From Nevskia sp. (lineage in GTDB: Bacteria > Pseudomonadota > Gammaproteobacteria > Nevskiales > Nevskiaceae), in assembly GCF_023266035.1 (NCBI RefSeq), contig NZ_JAHFRY010000022.1, positions 1 through 41,462 on the forward strand: a DNA stretch of 41,462 nucleotides, in the 5' to 3' direction. This document shows, piece by piece, positions 1 through 8,867 of the stretch. Position 1 is the first letter of the stretch. Every line of letters starts with the position of its first letter. Position numbers and translations under genes: made by a program. Under the pieces are notes generated by a model that was not told the DNA's origin, searched no databases, and saw only the letters and a program-made list of their open reading frames with translations.

Positions 1-1064
1 ATCTCGTCCGCAGCCACCCGCACGGTCTCGCCATCACGCAGATAAGCCGCGCCATCGGTGATCACCTGGGTGCCGGCCGGCAAGGCTTCGCTGAGCGCGA
101 CCTCGGTACCGCTGACGAAAGCGACGCTGCGCTCGGCGGCTTTCACCGTCGACGTTGCCGGATCGAACAGATACAGCCGCGCTTTCGCCTGATCGCCTTC
201 GACCAGCGCTTCGATCGGCAGATAGCTGCGCGTGCTCGCGGTGCTACTCGCCGGCACGATGCGGGCGCGGCCGATCAGGCCGCTGAACGCCGGCAGCTCG
301 GCGCCCGAGGTGTCGACCGCCAGTTCGCAGCGATAAGTGCCGGTGCGCGGATCGCTGGCGCGGGAGATTTCCTGCACCTTGGCCGGAAAGCGGCGGCCGG
401 GCAGGGCATCGAAGCTGACTTCCGCGCCATCGCCGACTTTCACGCGCAGCGCATCGCGATCGGCCAGGCCGACTTCGAGCACGGTGCCGCTGCCGCTGGC
501 CGACAGCACCAGCACCGGCGCGCCGGGCTGAACCAGCTCGCGCGGCTCGGCGAGCCGGGCCAGCACGCGGCCATCGCTGGGCGCGGTGATCTCGGCGTAG
601 CGACGGTTGAAGCTGGCGGCATCGAGCTGCGCTTTCGCGACGGTTTCGGCGGTGCCCAGATCGTCGAGCTGCTCGCGGGTGACGACGTCGTCGGCGAACA
701 GTTTTTCGCCGCGCATCCGATCGCGTTTGCTCTTGTCGAGCGCTGCGCGTGCCTGGGTCACCGAGGAGTCGATCTCGGCGGCTTCGATGCGCGCCAGCCG
801 CTGGCCGGCTTTCACCTGATCGCCCTCGCGCACGTCGATCGCGGCGATGACGCCGCCAACCTTGAAGCCAAGCCGCGCTTCGTCGCGGCTGGCGGCCAGG
901 CCAGTGGCCAATACCGGCGGCTCGGCCGGGCCTTCGCGGACGATCGCGACTCTGACCGCGCGCGGCGGCGTGGCCGCTGGCGCCTCTGCAGGTTCGCGAC
1001 TGCAGCCGGCCAGCAGCAGGCTCGCTGCGATCGGCAGCAACAACAGATTTCGGCGAGCGGTCAC
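1..1064 (-). CDS. RND efflux membrane-fusion (periplasmic adaptor) lipoprotein, partial
   Basis: The frame is open from a GTG at 1064 to the left edge, so the C-terminus lies outside the window. The N-terminus is a lipoprotein signal: a short basic stretch, a hydrophobic run and the lipobox LAGC with the acylated Cys at residue 21. After it come a biotinyl-lipoyl-like segment (GFKVGGVIAAIDVREGDQV), an alpha-hairpin rich in Ala, Leu, Asp and Arg, and beta-barrel segments, the usual order in HlyD/AcrA adaptors. Such proteins bridge an inner-membrane RND pump and a TolC channel. The GTG overlaps the stop of the upstream TolC-like gene by 4 nt (GTGA), which supports this start and implies translational coupling. 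The pump gene is expected just beyond position 1. The substrate cannot be read from this sequence. Confidence 0.88.
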   Translation of the reverse strand, partial: MTARRNLLLLPIAASLLLAGCSREPAEAPAATPPRAVRVAIVREGPAEPPVLATGLAASRDEARLGFKVGGVIAAIDVREGDQVKAGQRLARIEAAEIDSSVTQARAALDKSKRDRMRGEKLFADDVVTREQLDDLGTAETVAKAQLDAASFNRRYAEITAPSDGRVLARLAEPRELVQPGAPVLVLSASGSGTVLEVGLADRDALRVKVGDGAEVSFDALPGRRFPAKVQEISRASDPRTGTYRCELAVDTSGAELPAFSGLIGRARIVPASSTASTRSYLPIEALVEGDQAKARLYLFDPATSTVKAAERSVAFVSGTEVALSEALPAGTQVITDGAAYLRDGETVRVAADE

Positions 1065-2569
1065 GGTGTGGCTCCGGAGGCGAGCGTGGCGGGCAGGGGA
1101 TAGGCGGCGCGGCTGTATTCCTGCTCGGCGCGCGCGCTCTGCAGGCTGCTGCGGGCGATCGCGAGACCGAGCCGGGCTTCGGTCTGGGCGCGTTCGGCGT
1201 CGAGGAATTCGATCTGCGACAGCTGGCCGGCGTCGCGCTTGCGTTCGGCGATGCGAAAGCCTTCCTCGGCGGCGGCGATGCGCGCCTCGGCGGTTCGCAG
1301 CGCTTGTTCGGCAGTCAGCGCGCTGTCGTCGGCGGACAGTTTGGCGAGGACCAGCTGGCGGCGGACATCGTCCCGCGTCGCCTGCAGTTGCGAGGTTTGC
1401 GCGCGGGCCTGCGATTCGGCGGCGCGGCGGGCGCCGAAATCGAACAGCGTCCAGTTCAGCACCAGCGACGCGGTGCTGACATCGGAATCGCGATTGACCG
1501 TGTAACCGGTGCCCTGAATGCCGCTGTCGGCGACCAAGGACAGGGTTGGCAGGAAGCCACTGCCGGCGAGCTTGCGGGCGTGCTCGGCGGCGTCGATCTG
1601 GTGATCGAGGCGGCGCAGTTCCGGCCGTGTCGCTTCATCTCCGGCAACGCCGCTGACCGATAACGCTGTGCTCGAGACCAGCACCGCTTCGGCCTCGTCG
1701 CGATTGCGCAGCAGGTTCAGATAGCGGCGGGCGGCGCGTTCGTCGTTGCGGGCGGCGAGCAGGCGCAGTTCGACGGCGAGCAGTTCGGCTTCGGCGCGCA
1801 GCGCGCTGCCGCGGGTCGCCTTGCCGGCGGCGATCAACGAATCGGCGACCCGGCGGTTCTCGGCCAAAGTCGCCTGGCTGGCTTCGAGCACGCCGATGCC
1901 GGCCTGCAGCTGGGCAAGCTGGTAATAGGCCTGCTTCAGATCGCGGACCAGGGTGCGGGCGAAGGCTTCGCGGGTCGCCAGGCTGCCTTCGAATTCGGCG
2001 GCGCGAATCTGCACCTGCTCGGCAAGCTGCGGTGCATACAGCGGTGCGCTCAGGGTCAGCCGGGTGTCCTGCTCGTGCGGGCGCAGGAAGCTGATGTCGT
2101 TGTTGCCGATCTCCGGGAAGTTGGTCGCGTTCGGCGTGCCGGCGGTCAACTGGTTCAGCGTGCGGTAAACCGGGTTGACCAGATCGCCGGTCGGAATGCG
2201 GGTGACTCTTCCGCCCTCGGCAACCGTGTAGCGCGCGTTCAGCGCCAGCTGCGGCGCCCGACGCGCGCGGGCGGCGCTCAAGCCCTGGGCGGCGGCTTCT
2301 ACGGCGAAAGCCTGAGCCTGCAGTGCCGAATTGCTAGACAGCGCCTCGGCCAGGTAGGTCGCCAGATAGTCATTGGGAGCGGCAGCAGAATCGGCTGCCA
2401 GGTTCATATCGGAATGCGCGATTACCGGCGCTGCAAGGCCGATGAGCAGTGCCTGAATGCGCAGCCAGCGTCCCTTGGCGAGCCGGGGTTGACCGAGGTC
2501 ACGAATGGCCATTTTCTTGTATCTGCGTCCATCGGTTAGACACATGTCAGCCTCCATGCCCGAAATCAT
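1061..2569 (-). CDS. TolC-like outer-membrane efflux protein
   Basis: A protein of up to 502 residues with two repeats of long Ala/Leu/Arg/Glu-rich helices, as in the outer membrane efflux protein (OEP/TolC) family, forming the trimeric exit duct of RND pumps. Two starts are possible. The ATG at 2569 overlaps the tetR stop by 4 nt (ATGA), suggesting coupling. The ATG at 2512 starts directly before a clean signal peptide (basic residues, then ALLIGLAAPVIA). I give the longer form but the mature protein is the same. It sits between the TetR regulator and the adaptor gene, both joined by 4-nt overlaps, so the three genes form one transcription unit. Family assignment is firm; the exported substrate is unknown. 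Confidence 0.9.
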   Translation of the reverse strand: MISGMEADMCLTDGRRYKKMAIRDLGQPRLAKGRWLRIQALLIGLAAPVIAHSDMNLAADSAAAPNDYLATYLAEALSSNSALQAQAFAVEAAAQGLSAARARRAPQLALNARYTVAEGGRVTRIPTGDLVNPVYRTLNQLTAGTPNATNFPEIGNNDISFLRPHEQDTRLTLSAPLYAPQLAEQVQIRAAEFEGSLATREAFARTLVRDLKQAYYQLAQLQAGIGVLEASQATLAENRRVADSLIAAGKATRGSALRAEAELLAVELRLLAARNDERAARRYLNLLRNRDEAEAVLVSSTALSVSGVAGDEATRPELRRLDHQIDAAEHARKLAGSGFLPTLSLVADSGIQGTGYTVNRDSDVSTASLVLNWTLFDFGARRAAESQARAQTSQLQATRDDVRRQLVLAKLSADDSALTAEQALRTAEARIAAAEEGFRIAERKRDAGQLSQIEFLDAERAQTEARLGLAIARSSLQSARAEQEYSRAAYPLPATLASGATP

Positions 2570-3204
2570 GCGGCGATCGAGCGCGTCGCCATGTCGATCG
2601 CATGGTCGATGAAGGTGGTCAGCGGCACCCCTTCATGGGCAAAGATTTCGCCTTTGGTCATCGCCAGCTGGGCAACACCGTGGCTGAAGCCCCAGAGGGT
2701 CATCGCCACCATCAGCGGTTCGCCGAGATTCTGGCGGACGCTGCCGTCGCGCTGGCCGGCCACCAGGGCGTTGATCGTTTCGGCGTGGGCCAGACCGCCG
2801 GCACGCATGATCTGGTGGCACAGGCTGCGCTCGTCCTCGAGTTCGGTGTGCTGCGCTTCAGCTCGAGCCAAAGCATTGAAATAGACAGGAAATTCCTGTA
2901 CGAAACCGATATAGGCGCGGCCGATTGCCTTGATCTGGTCAACGCCGCGCGCATGCCGGCTACGGGCGTCGGCGAAGCGCTGACGGAGCAGGTCCAGGCC
3001 TCTGAGACAAAGCGCGAACTGCAGCTCGCGCTTGTCCTTGAAGTAGATGTAGAGCAGCGCTCGGGAGACCCGTGCACCGCGGGCGATGTCATCCATCTTG
3101 GCGTCGTCGAAGCCCCGCGCGGCGAACACGGTTTCGGCGGCATCGAGAATGTCCTCGCGGCGGCGTTCCTTCTCTTCCAGACGGCGGCTTTCGATTCCTT
3201 CCAT
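2566..3204 (-). CDS. TetR/AcrR-family transcriptional repressor
   Basis: A 212-residue protein from the ATG at 3204; an upstream in-frame start at 3252 would add 16 residues unlike the family. The N-terminal 60 residues hold a TetR DNA-binding domain (REDILDAAETVFAARGF, then the recognition helix region VSRALLYIYFKDKREL). The rest is the helical ligand-binding and dimerisation domain. It is the first gene of a minus-strand unit with the TolC-like and adaptor genes, so it most likely represses its own operon and responds to a pump substrate. I did not find a convincing operator palindrome or sigma70 promoter between it and the divergent DUF1302 gene. Confidence 0.9.
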   Translation of the reverse strand: MEGIESRRLEEKERRREDILDAAETVFAARGFDDAKMDDIARGARVSRALLYIYFKDKRELQFALCLRGLDLLRQRFADARSRHARGVDQIKAIGRAYIGFVQEFPVYFNALARAEAQHTELEDERSLCHQIMRAGGLAHAETINALVAGQRDGSVRQNLGEPLMVAMTLWGFSHGVAQLAMTKGEIFAHEGVPLTTFIDHAIDMATRSIAA

Positions 3205-3490
3205 GGCTGCAGGCTGCCGATAAATTAGATGTGTGTCAAATAATTGGATCAATGCCCAGGAAAATACGGCCCAAGCCCGCGCGTTCGATGATCCTGCGGT
3301 GGGTTAGCCGAAAGTCTGGTTTTGCGGGCTTCGTTGGAAAAGCCATCCAAATCCGGTGAATGAACATGTAGTTTCTTTCCCACGCAGTCGAAAAAGGCAG
3401 CGATACCAACAAGGCGGCGGCGGGCCATGACCCGGATGCCGAACCGAGCAGCAGGCGCGCGTGGCAGCGGGATTAACGGGAGGAGTGCAG

Positions 3491-5986
3491 ATGGCTTCGA
3501 GCAAGTTTGCGGCGTTGGCCGTGGCTGTTGCAGTGGGCGCGGCTTTGCCGATGTCGGCGATGGCGTCCGAGTTCGATTTCAACTTCGGCGAGCAGGATTT
3601 CAACGCGGTGCTGAACCAGACCTTGACCGCCGGCGTGGCATTCCGTCTGGAAGAGCGCGATTCACGGCTGATCGGCAAGAGCAACATCGACCCGAACGTC
3701 TGCGCCGGCGTCTACCAGCTCTGCCAGGGCCTGAACCGCACGCAGAGCTATCCGGCCGAGAAGCTGCGCCGCTCGCCCGGTGCCGCCTCGATGAACTTCG
3801 ATGATGGCGATCTCAATTTCGACCGTGGAGATATCACCCAGTCACCGGTGGTGTGGACTCACGATCTGAAGATCGAATCCGGCAAGTTCGGCTTCTTCTA
3901 TCGCGGCCGCGCGATCTACGATCCGTCGCTCTATCACGGCCAGGTGCAGTACCGGAACCGGATCACCAGCGCCAACGTCAATTCGGTGGGCACCGCCGAG
4001 CCCGGCAACCGCACCTCGAATCGCTACTTCTCGCGCACCTACGGCCCGGGCGGCGCGTTCAACGAGGCGCGCAACGAGCAGGAGGCGCAGCAGATCGGCC
4101 TGCGCTACGACTTCCTCGATACCAATTTCTTCGGTTCGATCCCGATTCCCGGCGACCGCGAACTGCAGTTCCGCCTCGGCCGGCAGACCGTGCAGTGGGG
4201 CGAGTCGACGGTGGCGATCCTGAACTCGATCAATCAGGCGCAGCCGATCAACGCCAACAACTTCTTCCGCAGCGGCAACGGCCTGCTCGAAGATCTGTAC
4301 ATCCCGGTCAACATGTTCCGGGTGTCGACCAATGTCGTCGACGGCCTCAGCGTCGAGGGCTATTACCAGTTCGAATCGCGGCACGTCGAGATTCCGACGC
4401 CGGGCACCTTCAATTCCTTCGTCGATCTCGGTACCACCAATCTGCGCAACTTCGTCAACGCCAGCTTCGGCTCGGCAGCCGATGATCCGGAAAGTCTGGC
4501 CGGCGGCATGCTCGACAATCCGCTGACCGCGGTCACGCCTACGGCGCTGATCATTCCGCGTCTGCCGGATCGCAAGGCTTCCGATCAGGGCCAGTACGGT
4601 TTCAAGCTCAGCTATTACGCCGATTGGCTGAACAACGGCACCGAGCTGAGTGGCTATTTCATGAACTACCACTCGCAGCTGCCTTATGTCAGTACCTATG
4701 CGACCAATGCCAGTTGCGCCCGCCGTGAAGGCAGTGCGATCGGCATCGATGCCCGCAACACCACCGAATTCCTGCAGTCCTGCCCGAATCTGCCGATCGC
4801 CCTCGGCGGGCTTGCCGGCCAGGCTGCACTGGGACTGGATGCGGTGAACCTGCTGGCGCAGAGCCCGTTGTCGGCGCTCGATCTCGGCACCGATCTGGGT
4901 GCCTTCGCGAACCTGCTGCTGCCGCGTCCGGGCATGCAGATTTCCGATGCCGTCGGCTTCGATACCGCGCGGGTGATGCTGGAGTATCCAGAAGATCGCA
5001 AGTTGTATGGGTTCAGCTTCAACACCACGTATGGCGACTATTCCTACCAGGGTGAGGTCGCTTACCGGCCGAATCTGCCGCTGCAGGTGGCGATCGTCGA
5101 TCTGGCCTTCGCAGCCTTCGGTCCCTCGTTGACTCGCTGCCACGACATCAACATCGGCTGCCAGGGCACCACCAATACCGTGGCCTTCACCGAGAACGGT
5201 GGCAACCAGTACAGCCTGTATCCGAGCAACAACTTCGTCGATGAAAACGGCAACAACCCCTATCCGGACAACCTCAGCCTGATCGTTGGCTCGGTACCCG
5301 GTTCGGCGCGCTCGTTCCCGAATTTCATCACGCCGTATCGGGGCATCACGCTCGGCGAGAATGCACCGAACTCGTACATTCAGGGCTGGATTCCCGGCAA
5401 GGTGCTGCAGTACACCTTCGGCGCAACGCGCGTGCTCAGCGGCACCGAGAACTGGATCGGTGCCGACCAGGTGATCCTGCTCTACGAAGTGGCGGCCACC
5501 CACGTGCTGAACCTGCCGAAGTTCAACGAGCTGCAGATCGAAGGCCCGGGTGCGGCCTATACCGCAGCCTCGGCCGGTGCCGATGGCAGCGGTGCCGATG
5601 GTTCGAAGCTGGCCTGTTCGACCAATCCGAGCTGCTCGATCGGCCCGGATGGCCTGCGCTTCAATCCCTACCAGGCCAAGCGCAACCAGTTTGCCAATTC
5701 GCTGGCCGGCGGCTATCGGGTCGTCGGCCGCATCAGTTATGAATCGGTGCTGCCGGGCATCTCGATCCAGCCGCTGTTCATCTTCCAGCACGATGTCTAC
5801 AACAACTCGCCGGGGCCGGGCGCGAACTTCGTCGAAGGCCGTATCCAGCTGAACTCGCTGTTCGAGATCCGCTACGAGAAGTCGACCTCGTTGACCATCA
5901 CCTACAACCTTTACACGCGCGGCGGCGCCAACAACCAGATCCGCGATCGCGACAACATCGGCTTCTTCCTGCGCTATCAGTTCTGA
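3491..5986 (+). CDS. DUF1302-family outer-membrane-type protein
   Basis: An 831-residue protein. The start at 3491 is set by the strong ribosome site GGGAGGAG about 5 nt upstream and by the signal peptide that begins there (MASSKFAALAVAVAVGAALP, ending in SAMAS). The mature part is rich in aromatic residues, Asn and Gly and in alternating beta-strand patterns, and ends in Phe (FFLRYQF), typical of an outer-membrane barrel. Segments such as FNFGEQDFNAVLNQTLTAGV and LQFRLGRQTVQWGES match what I know of DUF1302. Members are often next to a DUF1329 lipoprotein in gammaproteobacteria that use steroids, hydrocarbons or other lipids, but no DUF1329 partner is seen here. The role is unknown; uptake or handling of hydrophobic compounds is a guess from context. 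Confidence 0.82.
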   Translation: MASSKFAALAVAVAVGAALPMSAMASEFDFNFGEQDFNAVLNQTLTAGVAFRLEERDSRLIGKSNIDPNVCAGVYQLCQGLNRTQSYPAEKLRRSPGAASMNFDDGDLNFDRGDITQSPVVWTHDLKIESGKFGFFYRGRAIYDPSLYHGQVQYRNRITSANVNSVGTAEPGNRTSNRYFSRTYGPGGAFNEARNEQEAQQIGLRYDFLDTNFFGSIPIPGDRELQFRLGRQTVQWGESTVAILNSINQAQPINANNFFRSGNGLLEDLYIPVNMFRVSTNVVDGLSVEGYYQFESRHVEIPTPGTFNSFVDLGTTNLRNFVNASFGSAADDPESLAGGMLDNPLTAVTPTALIIPRLPDRKASDQGQYGFKLSYYADWLNNGTELSGYFMNYHSQLPYVSTYATNASCARREGSAIGIDARNTTEFLQSCPNLPIALGGLAGQAALGLDAVNLLAQSPLSALDLGTDLGAFANLLLPRPGMQISDAVGFDTARVMLEYPEDRKLYGFSFNTTYGDYSYQGEVAYRPNLPLQVAIVDLAFAAFGPSLTRCHDINIGCQGTTNTVAFTENGGNQYSLYPSNNFVDENGNNPYPDNLSLIVGSVPGSARSFPNFITPYRGITLGENAPNSYIQGWIPGKVLQYTFGATRVLSGTENWIGADQVILLYEVAATHVLNLPKFNELQIEGPGAAYTAASAGADGSGADGSKLACSTNPSCSIGPDGLRFNPYQAKRNQFANSLAGGYRVVGRISYESVLPGISIQPLFIFQHDVYNNSPGPGANFVEGRIQLNSLFEIRYEKSTSLTITYNLYTRGGANNQIRDRDNIGFFLRYQF

Positions 5987-6004
5987 GCATCGAAGCCGTC
6001 ATCG

Positions 6005-6034
6005 ACGCCCGGCCGCATGGATTCGGCCGGGCGT
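6005..6034 (+). terminator. Hairpin terminator after the DUF1302 gene
   Basis: A perfect 11-bp stem, ACGCCCGGCCG against CGGCCGGGCGT, with an 8-nt loop, 18 nt after the stop codon. It is followed by TCTCAT rather than a long T tract, so termination may be partial. Confidence 0.7.
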
Positions 6035-6133
6035 TCTCATGGCGGTCGATTACGGCAACGGCAGCCTGCTTCAGGATCGCGGCGAAAACCGTTTACCATT
6101 CGCGCCGCCCCTGAACCTGATCCGGAGTCCCCG

Positions 6134-6184
6134 ATGACCTTCTGCCAAGCCGCCCGTCTTTCGCTGCAGGACATGAGCGCATGA
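6134..6184 (+). CDS. Possible 16-codon leader ORF before the flavoprotein gene
   Basis: ATG at 6134 with a GGAG ribosome site at 6124-6127 and 16 codons (MTFCQAARLSLQDMSA). Its TGA at 6182 overlaps the ATG of the next gene (ATGA). It is likely a translational coupling device rather than a functional protein. No similarity is recognised. Confidence 0.35.
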   Translation: MTFCQAARLSLQDMSA

Positions 6185-7419
6185 GCACCACCGGAACGGT
6201 TCTGATCGTTGGCGCCGGCCAGGCCGGCAGCGAGCTCGCCGCCGAGCTGCGCACCCAGGGTCATAGCGGCCGCGTGGTGATGATCGGTGACGAAGCCGGC
6301 CTGCCATACAAGCGGCCGCCGCTGTCGAAAGGCTTTCTGACTGGCGCGATTCCGGCCGAGCAGTTGCTGATCCGCAACGCCGCAGTCTACGAAAAGAACA
6401 ACATCGAATTCATCGGCGGCACTTCGGTGACCGCGATCGACCGCGCCGCCAAGACCGTGACCTTGTCCGATGGTCAGACGCTGGCTTACGACAAGCTGGC
6501 GTTGACCACCGGCGGCCGCGCCCGGCCGCTGCCGGTGATGGGCGCAGACATGGCCAATGTGCTGTCGCTGCGTTCGCAGAGCGATGCCGAACGGATTCGC
6601 GAGCATCTGGTAGCCGGCCATCGCCTGGTGATCATCGGCGGCGGCTACATCGGCCTGGAGATCGCGGCGGTTGCGATCAAGGCCGGGCTGGCGGTAACGG
6701 TGCTGGAATCGGCGCCGCGTGTTCTGGCCCGAGTCACCGCGCCGGAGATGTCGGCGTTCTATACCCGTGTTCATCGCGAGGCCGGCGTCGATATTGAGGT
6801 GGGTGTACAGATCGCTGCGCTCGAGAACGATGGCAAGAAGGTCAGTGCCGTGATCCTCGCCGATGGCAATCGCGTGCCCGCCGATGTCGTCATCGTCGGC
6901 ATCGGCCTGATCCCGAACACCGAACTGGCGACGGCGGCGGGCCTTGTGGTCGACAACGGCATCGTCGTCGACGAATACGGCCAGACGTCCGATCCGGACA
7001 TCGTCGCCTCCGGCGACTGCGCGAACCGGCCAAGCCCGCTGCTTGGCGGCCGTGTGCGTCTGGAATCGGTGCCCAATGCGATGGAGCAGGCTCGCCACGC
7101 GGCGCGTCTGCTGGTCGGTCAGCCCAAGGCTTATGACGAGTTGCCGTGGTTCTGGTCGGACCAGTACGAGCTCAAGCTGCAGATGTGCGGCCTGTCCAGC
7201 GGTTACGACCAGGTGGTGATCCGCGGTTCGACCGAAACCCGCGCGTTCTCGGCCTTCTATCTGAAGGACGGCCGGATCATCGCTGCCGATGCGGTCAGCC
7301 AGCTGAAGGATTTCGGCGTCATGAAGAAGCTGGTCGGCGCCCGTGCAACGGTGGCGGCCGAGCGTCTGGCCGATACCACGCTGTTACTGAAGGATCTGGC
7401 TGCCGAGGCGGGCGTCTGA
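6181..7419 (+). CDS. FAD/NAD(P)-dependent ferredoxin or rubredoxin reductase-like protein
   Basis: A 412-residue pyridine nucleotide-disulphide oxidoreductase fold without redox-active cysteines. The FAD site is GAGQAGSELA from residue 11. The NAD(P)H-binding motif IIGGGYIGLEIA starts near residue 151. The second FAD motif ASGDCAN is near residue 278. The C-terminal domain contains LKDGRIIAADAVSQLKDF, characteristic of the BphA4/AlkT/ThcD-type reductases. These pass electrons from NAD(P)H to a ferredoxin or rubredoxin that serves a monooxygenase, cytochrome P450 or dioxygenase. No ferredoxin or oxygenase gene is adjacent, so the partner is unknown. The ATG overlaps a 16-codon upstream ORF. 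Confidence 0.87.
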   Translation: MSTTGTVLIVGAGQAGSELAAELRTQGHSGRVVMIGDEAGLPYKRPPLSKGFLTGAIPAEQLLIRNAAVYEKNNIEFIGGTSVTAIDRAAKTVTLSDGQTLAYDKLALTTGGRARPLPVMGADMANVLSLRSQSDAERIREHLVAGHRLVIIGGGYIGLEIAAVAIKAGLAVTVLESAPRVLARVTAPEMSAFYTRVHREAGVDIEVGVQIAALENDGKKVSAVILADGNRVPADVVIVGIGLIPNTELATAAGLVVDNGIVVDEYGQTSDPDIVASGDCANRPSPLLGGRVRLESVPNAMEQARHAARLLVGQPKAYDELPWFWSDQYELKLQMCGLSSGYDQVVIRGSTETRAFSAFYLKDGRIIAADAVSQLKDFGVMKKLVGARATVAAERLADTTLLLKDLAAEAGV

Positions 7420-7429
7420 GCACTGGCTT

Positions 7430-7448
7430 GGGGCATGCCCCATGCCCC
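7430..7448. terminator. GC-rich hairpin after the flavoprotein gene
   Basis: Perfect inverted repeat GGGGCAT-GCCCC-ATGCCCC beginning 11 nt after the stop codon. There is no T tract, so it may be a weak terminator or an mRNA-stabilising hairpin. Confidence 0.4.
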
Positions 7449-7491
7449 TGTCAGGCCGGATGTTAGAATTTCGCCACTCCTCTTGCGCAGG

Positions 7492-7542
7492 ATGAACGGC
7501 CGCCCGCCGGGCACCGCCATCCTCAACCAGCTCCTCTCTTGA
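7492..7542 (+). CDS. Possible 16-codon leader ORF before the polyprenyl synthase gene
   Basis: ATG at 7492, 16 codons (MNGRPPGTAILNQLLS), TGA at 7540-7542 overlapping the TTG start of the synthase as TTGA. A purine-rich GCAGG lies almost against the ATG, so the ribosome site is poor. Its value is that it offers a way to initiate at the downstream TTG, which has no ribosome site of its own. Confidence 0.3.
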   Translation: MNGRPPGTAILNQLLS

Positions 7543-8582
7543 CGATCACCTCCGTGGATTCCTCAGTCGCTGTCGCAGGCCTTCCCAAACCGCCTGTTGG
7601 CAACGGTCGATCTGCTGAACTGCTTGCCATCCTGTCGCCGATCGCCGATGACCTGAAGGCCGTCGATGCGCTGATCCGCCTGCGGCTGTCGTCGGAAGTG
7701 CCGCTGATCAACGAGATCGGCGGCTACATCATCCAGGCCGGCGGCAAGCGGCTGCGGCCGGCGCTGCTGGTGCTGATGGCGCGGGCGCTCGGTGCCGAGG
7801 GTGATATGCCGCATCTGCTCGCGGTGGTCATCGAGTTCATCCATACCGCGACCCTGCTGCATGACGATGTCGTCGATCACTCCGATCGCCGCCGTGGCCG
7901 GCAGACCGCCAACGCCGTCTGGGGCAATGCCGGCGCGGTGCTGTCCGGTGACTTCCTCTATTCGCGCAGCTTTCAATTGATGGTCGAAAGCCGGCGCATG
8001 GGCGTCATGCAGGTGATGGCCGACACCACCAATGCGATCGCCGAAGGCGAAGTGCTGCAGTTGATGAACTGCAACGATCCGGACATCACCGAAGCGCGTT
8101 ATCTGCGAGTGATCGAGCTGAAGACCGCGCAGCTGTTCCGCGCGGCGGCGGCGCTGGGCGCGATCGGCGCCGATGCCAGCGAAGCCACGCAGGCCGCGTT
8201 TGCCAGCTTCGGTCACGACTTCGGCATGACTTATCAGCTGATCGACGATCTCCTCGATTACACCGCCGATCCCGAAGTCAGCGGCAAGAATCTGGGCACC
8301 GATCTGGCCGAAGGCAAGCCGACCTTGCCGCTGCTGGTGGCGATGCGCAACGGCTCTGCGGCCCAGACCGCGATGATTCGCGAGGCCATTGCCAACGGTC
8401 GCGTCGATCGCATCAAAGAGGTTCTGGAAACTGTTGAAGCGACTGGAGCGATCCCGTACACTCGCGCCCTCGCCGAGCGGTACAGCCATTCGGCGAGCAC
8501 AACGCTACAGGGTTTGCCCGAAACCCCTTACAAGAAAGCGTTGCTGGAACTGGTCGATTTCTGCCTTCGGCGGGAAAGCTAG
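7539..8582 (+). CDS. ispB: Trans-polyprenyl diphosphate synthase (octaprenyl diphosphate synthase type)
   Basis: A 347-residue E-type polyprenyl synthase. The first Asp-rich motif DDVVD is at residues 109-113 and the second, DDLLD, at 236-240; GGKRLRP and the GKNLGTDLAEGKPTLPLL segment are also present. It elongates farnesyl diphosphate with isopentenyl diphosphate to make the ubiquinone side chain at the cytoplasmic membrane. Length and motif spacing fit IspB. The reported start is a TTG that overlaps the stop of a 16-codon leader; a GTG at 7554 is the alternative, and neither has a clear Shine-Dalgarno sequence. A tRNA-Pro gene follows. Chain length cannot be told from sequence by eye. Confidence 0.9.
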   Translation: MTITSVDSSVAVAGLPKPPVGNGRSAELLAILSPIADDLKAVDALIRLRLSSEVPLINEIGGYIIQAGGKRLRPALLVLMARALGAEGDMPHLLAVVIEFIHTATLLHDDVVDHSDRRRGRQTANAVWGNAGAVLSGDFLYSRSFQLMVESRRMGVMQVMADTTNAIAEGEVLQLMNCNDPDITEARYLRVIELKTAQLFRAAAALGAIGADASEATQAAFASFGHDFGMTYQLIDDLLDYTADPEVSGKNLGTDLAEGKPTLPLLVAMRNGSAAQTAMIREAIANGRVDRIKEVLETVEATGAIPYTRALAERYSHSASTTLQGLPETPYKKALLELVDFCLRRES

Positions 8583-8616
8583 TTCAAGCAGTAGCCGCGT
8601 ACAGCGGCGCAGTTTG

Positions 8617-8693
8617 CGGGGCGTAGCTCAGCTTGGTAGAGCGCTTGCTTCGGGAGCAAGAGGTCGTAGGTTCGAATCCTGTCGCCCCGACCA
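8617..8693 (+). tRNA. tRNA-Pro, anticodon CGG
   Basis: A 77-nt cloverleaf: acceptor stem CGGGGCG/CGCCCCG, D-arm with AGCTCAGCTTGGTAGAGC, anticodon stem CTTGC/GCAAG around the loop TTCGGGA (anticodon CGG), T-arm with GGTTCGAATCC, discriminator A and an encoded CCA. The C1-G72 pair agrees with bacterial tRNA-Pro. Confidence 0.96.
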
Positions 8694-8701
8694 CTTTTTT
8701 G
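8694..8701 (+). terminator. T tract after tRNA-Pro
   Basis: A run of six T (8695-8700) directly follows the encoded CCA. The tRNA acceptor/T-arm may serve as the preceding structure. No separate hairpin is seen. Confidence 0.4.
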
Positions 8702-8867
8702 AGTATCTGGAATCAGCAGACGCCTGATTCTGTCGCTGGGGCCCCACCGTCGTCATCCTCGGGGTTCGGCAATCAACAACACTTCAGATCCGATCGCTAG
8801 CCAGCCACTCATCGCTGCCGATGAGCCAGGGCCTGCCGACGTCATTCTTGCCGACGGCAGCTCGCCG

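Noticed and set aside
3842..5791. 649-codon minus-strand ORF opposite the DUF1302 gene
   Set aside because: High-GC antisense shadow; no signal, domain or ribosome site, while the plus strand has a signal peptide and beta-barrel pattern.
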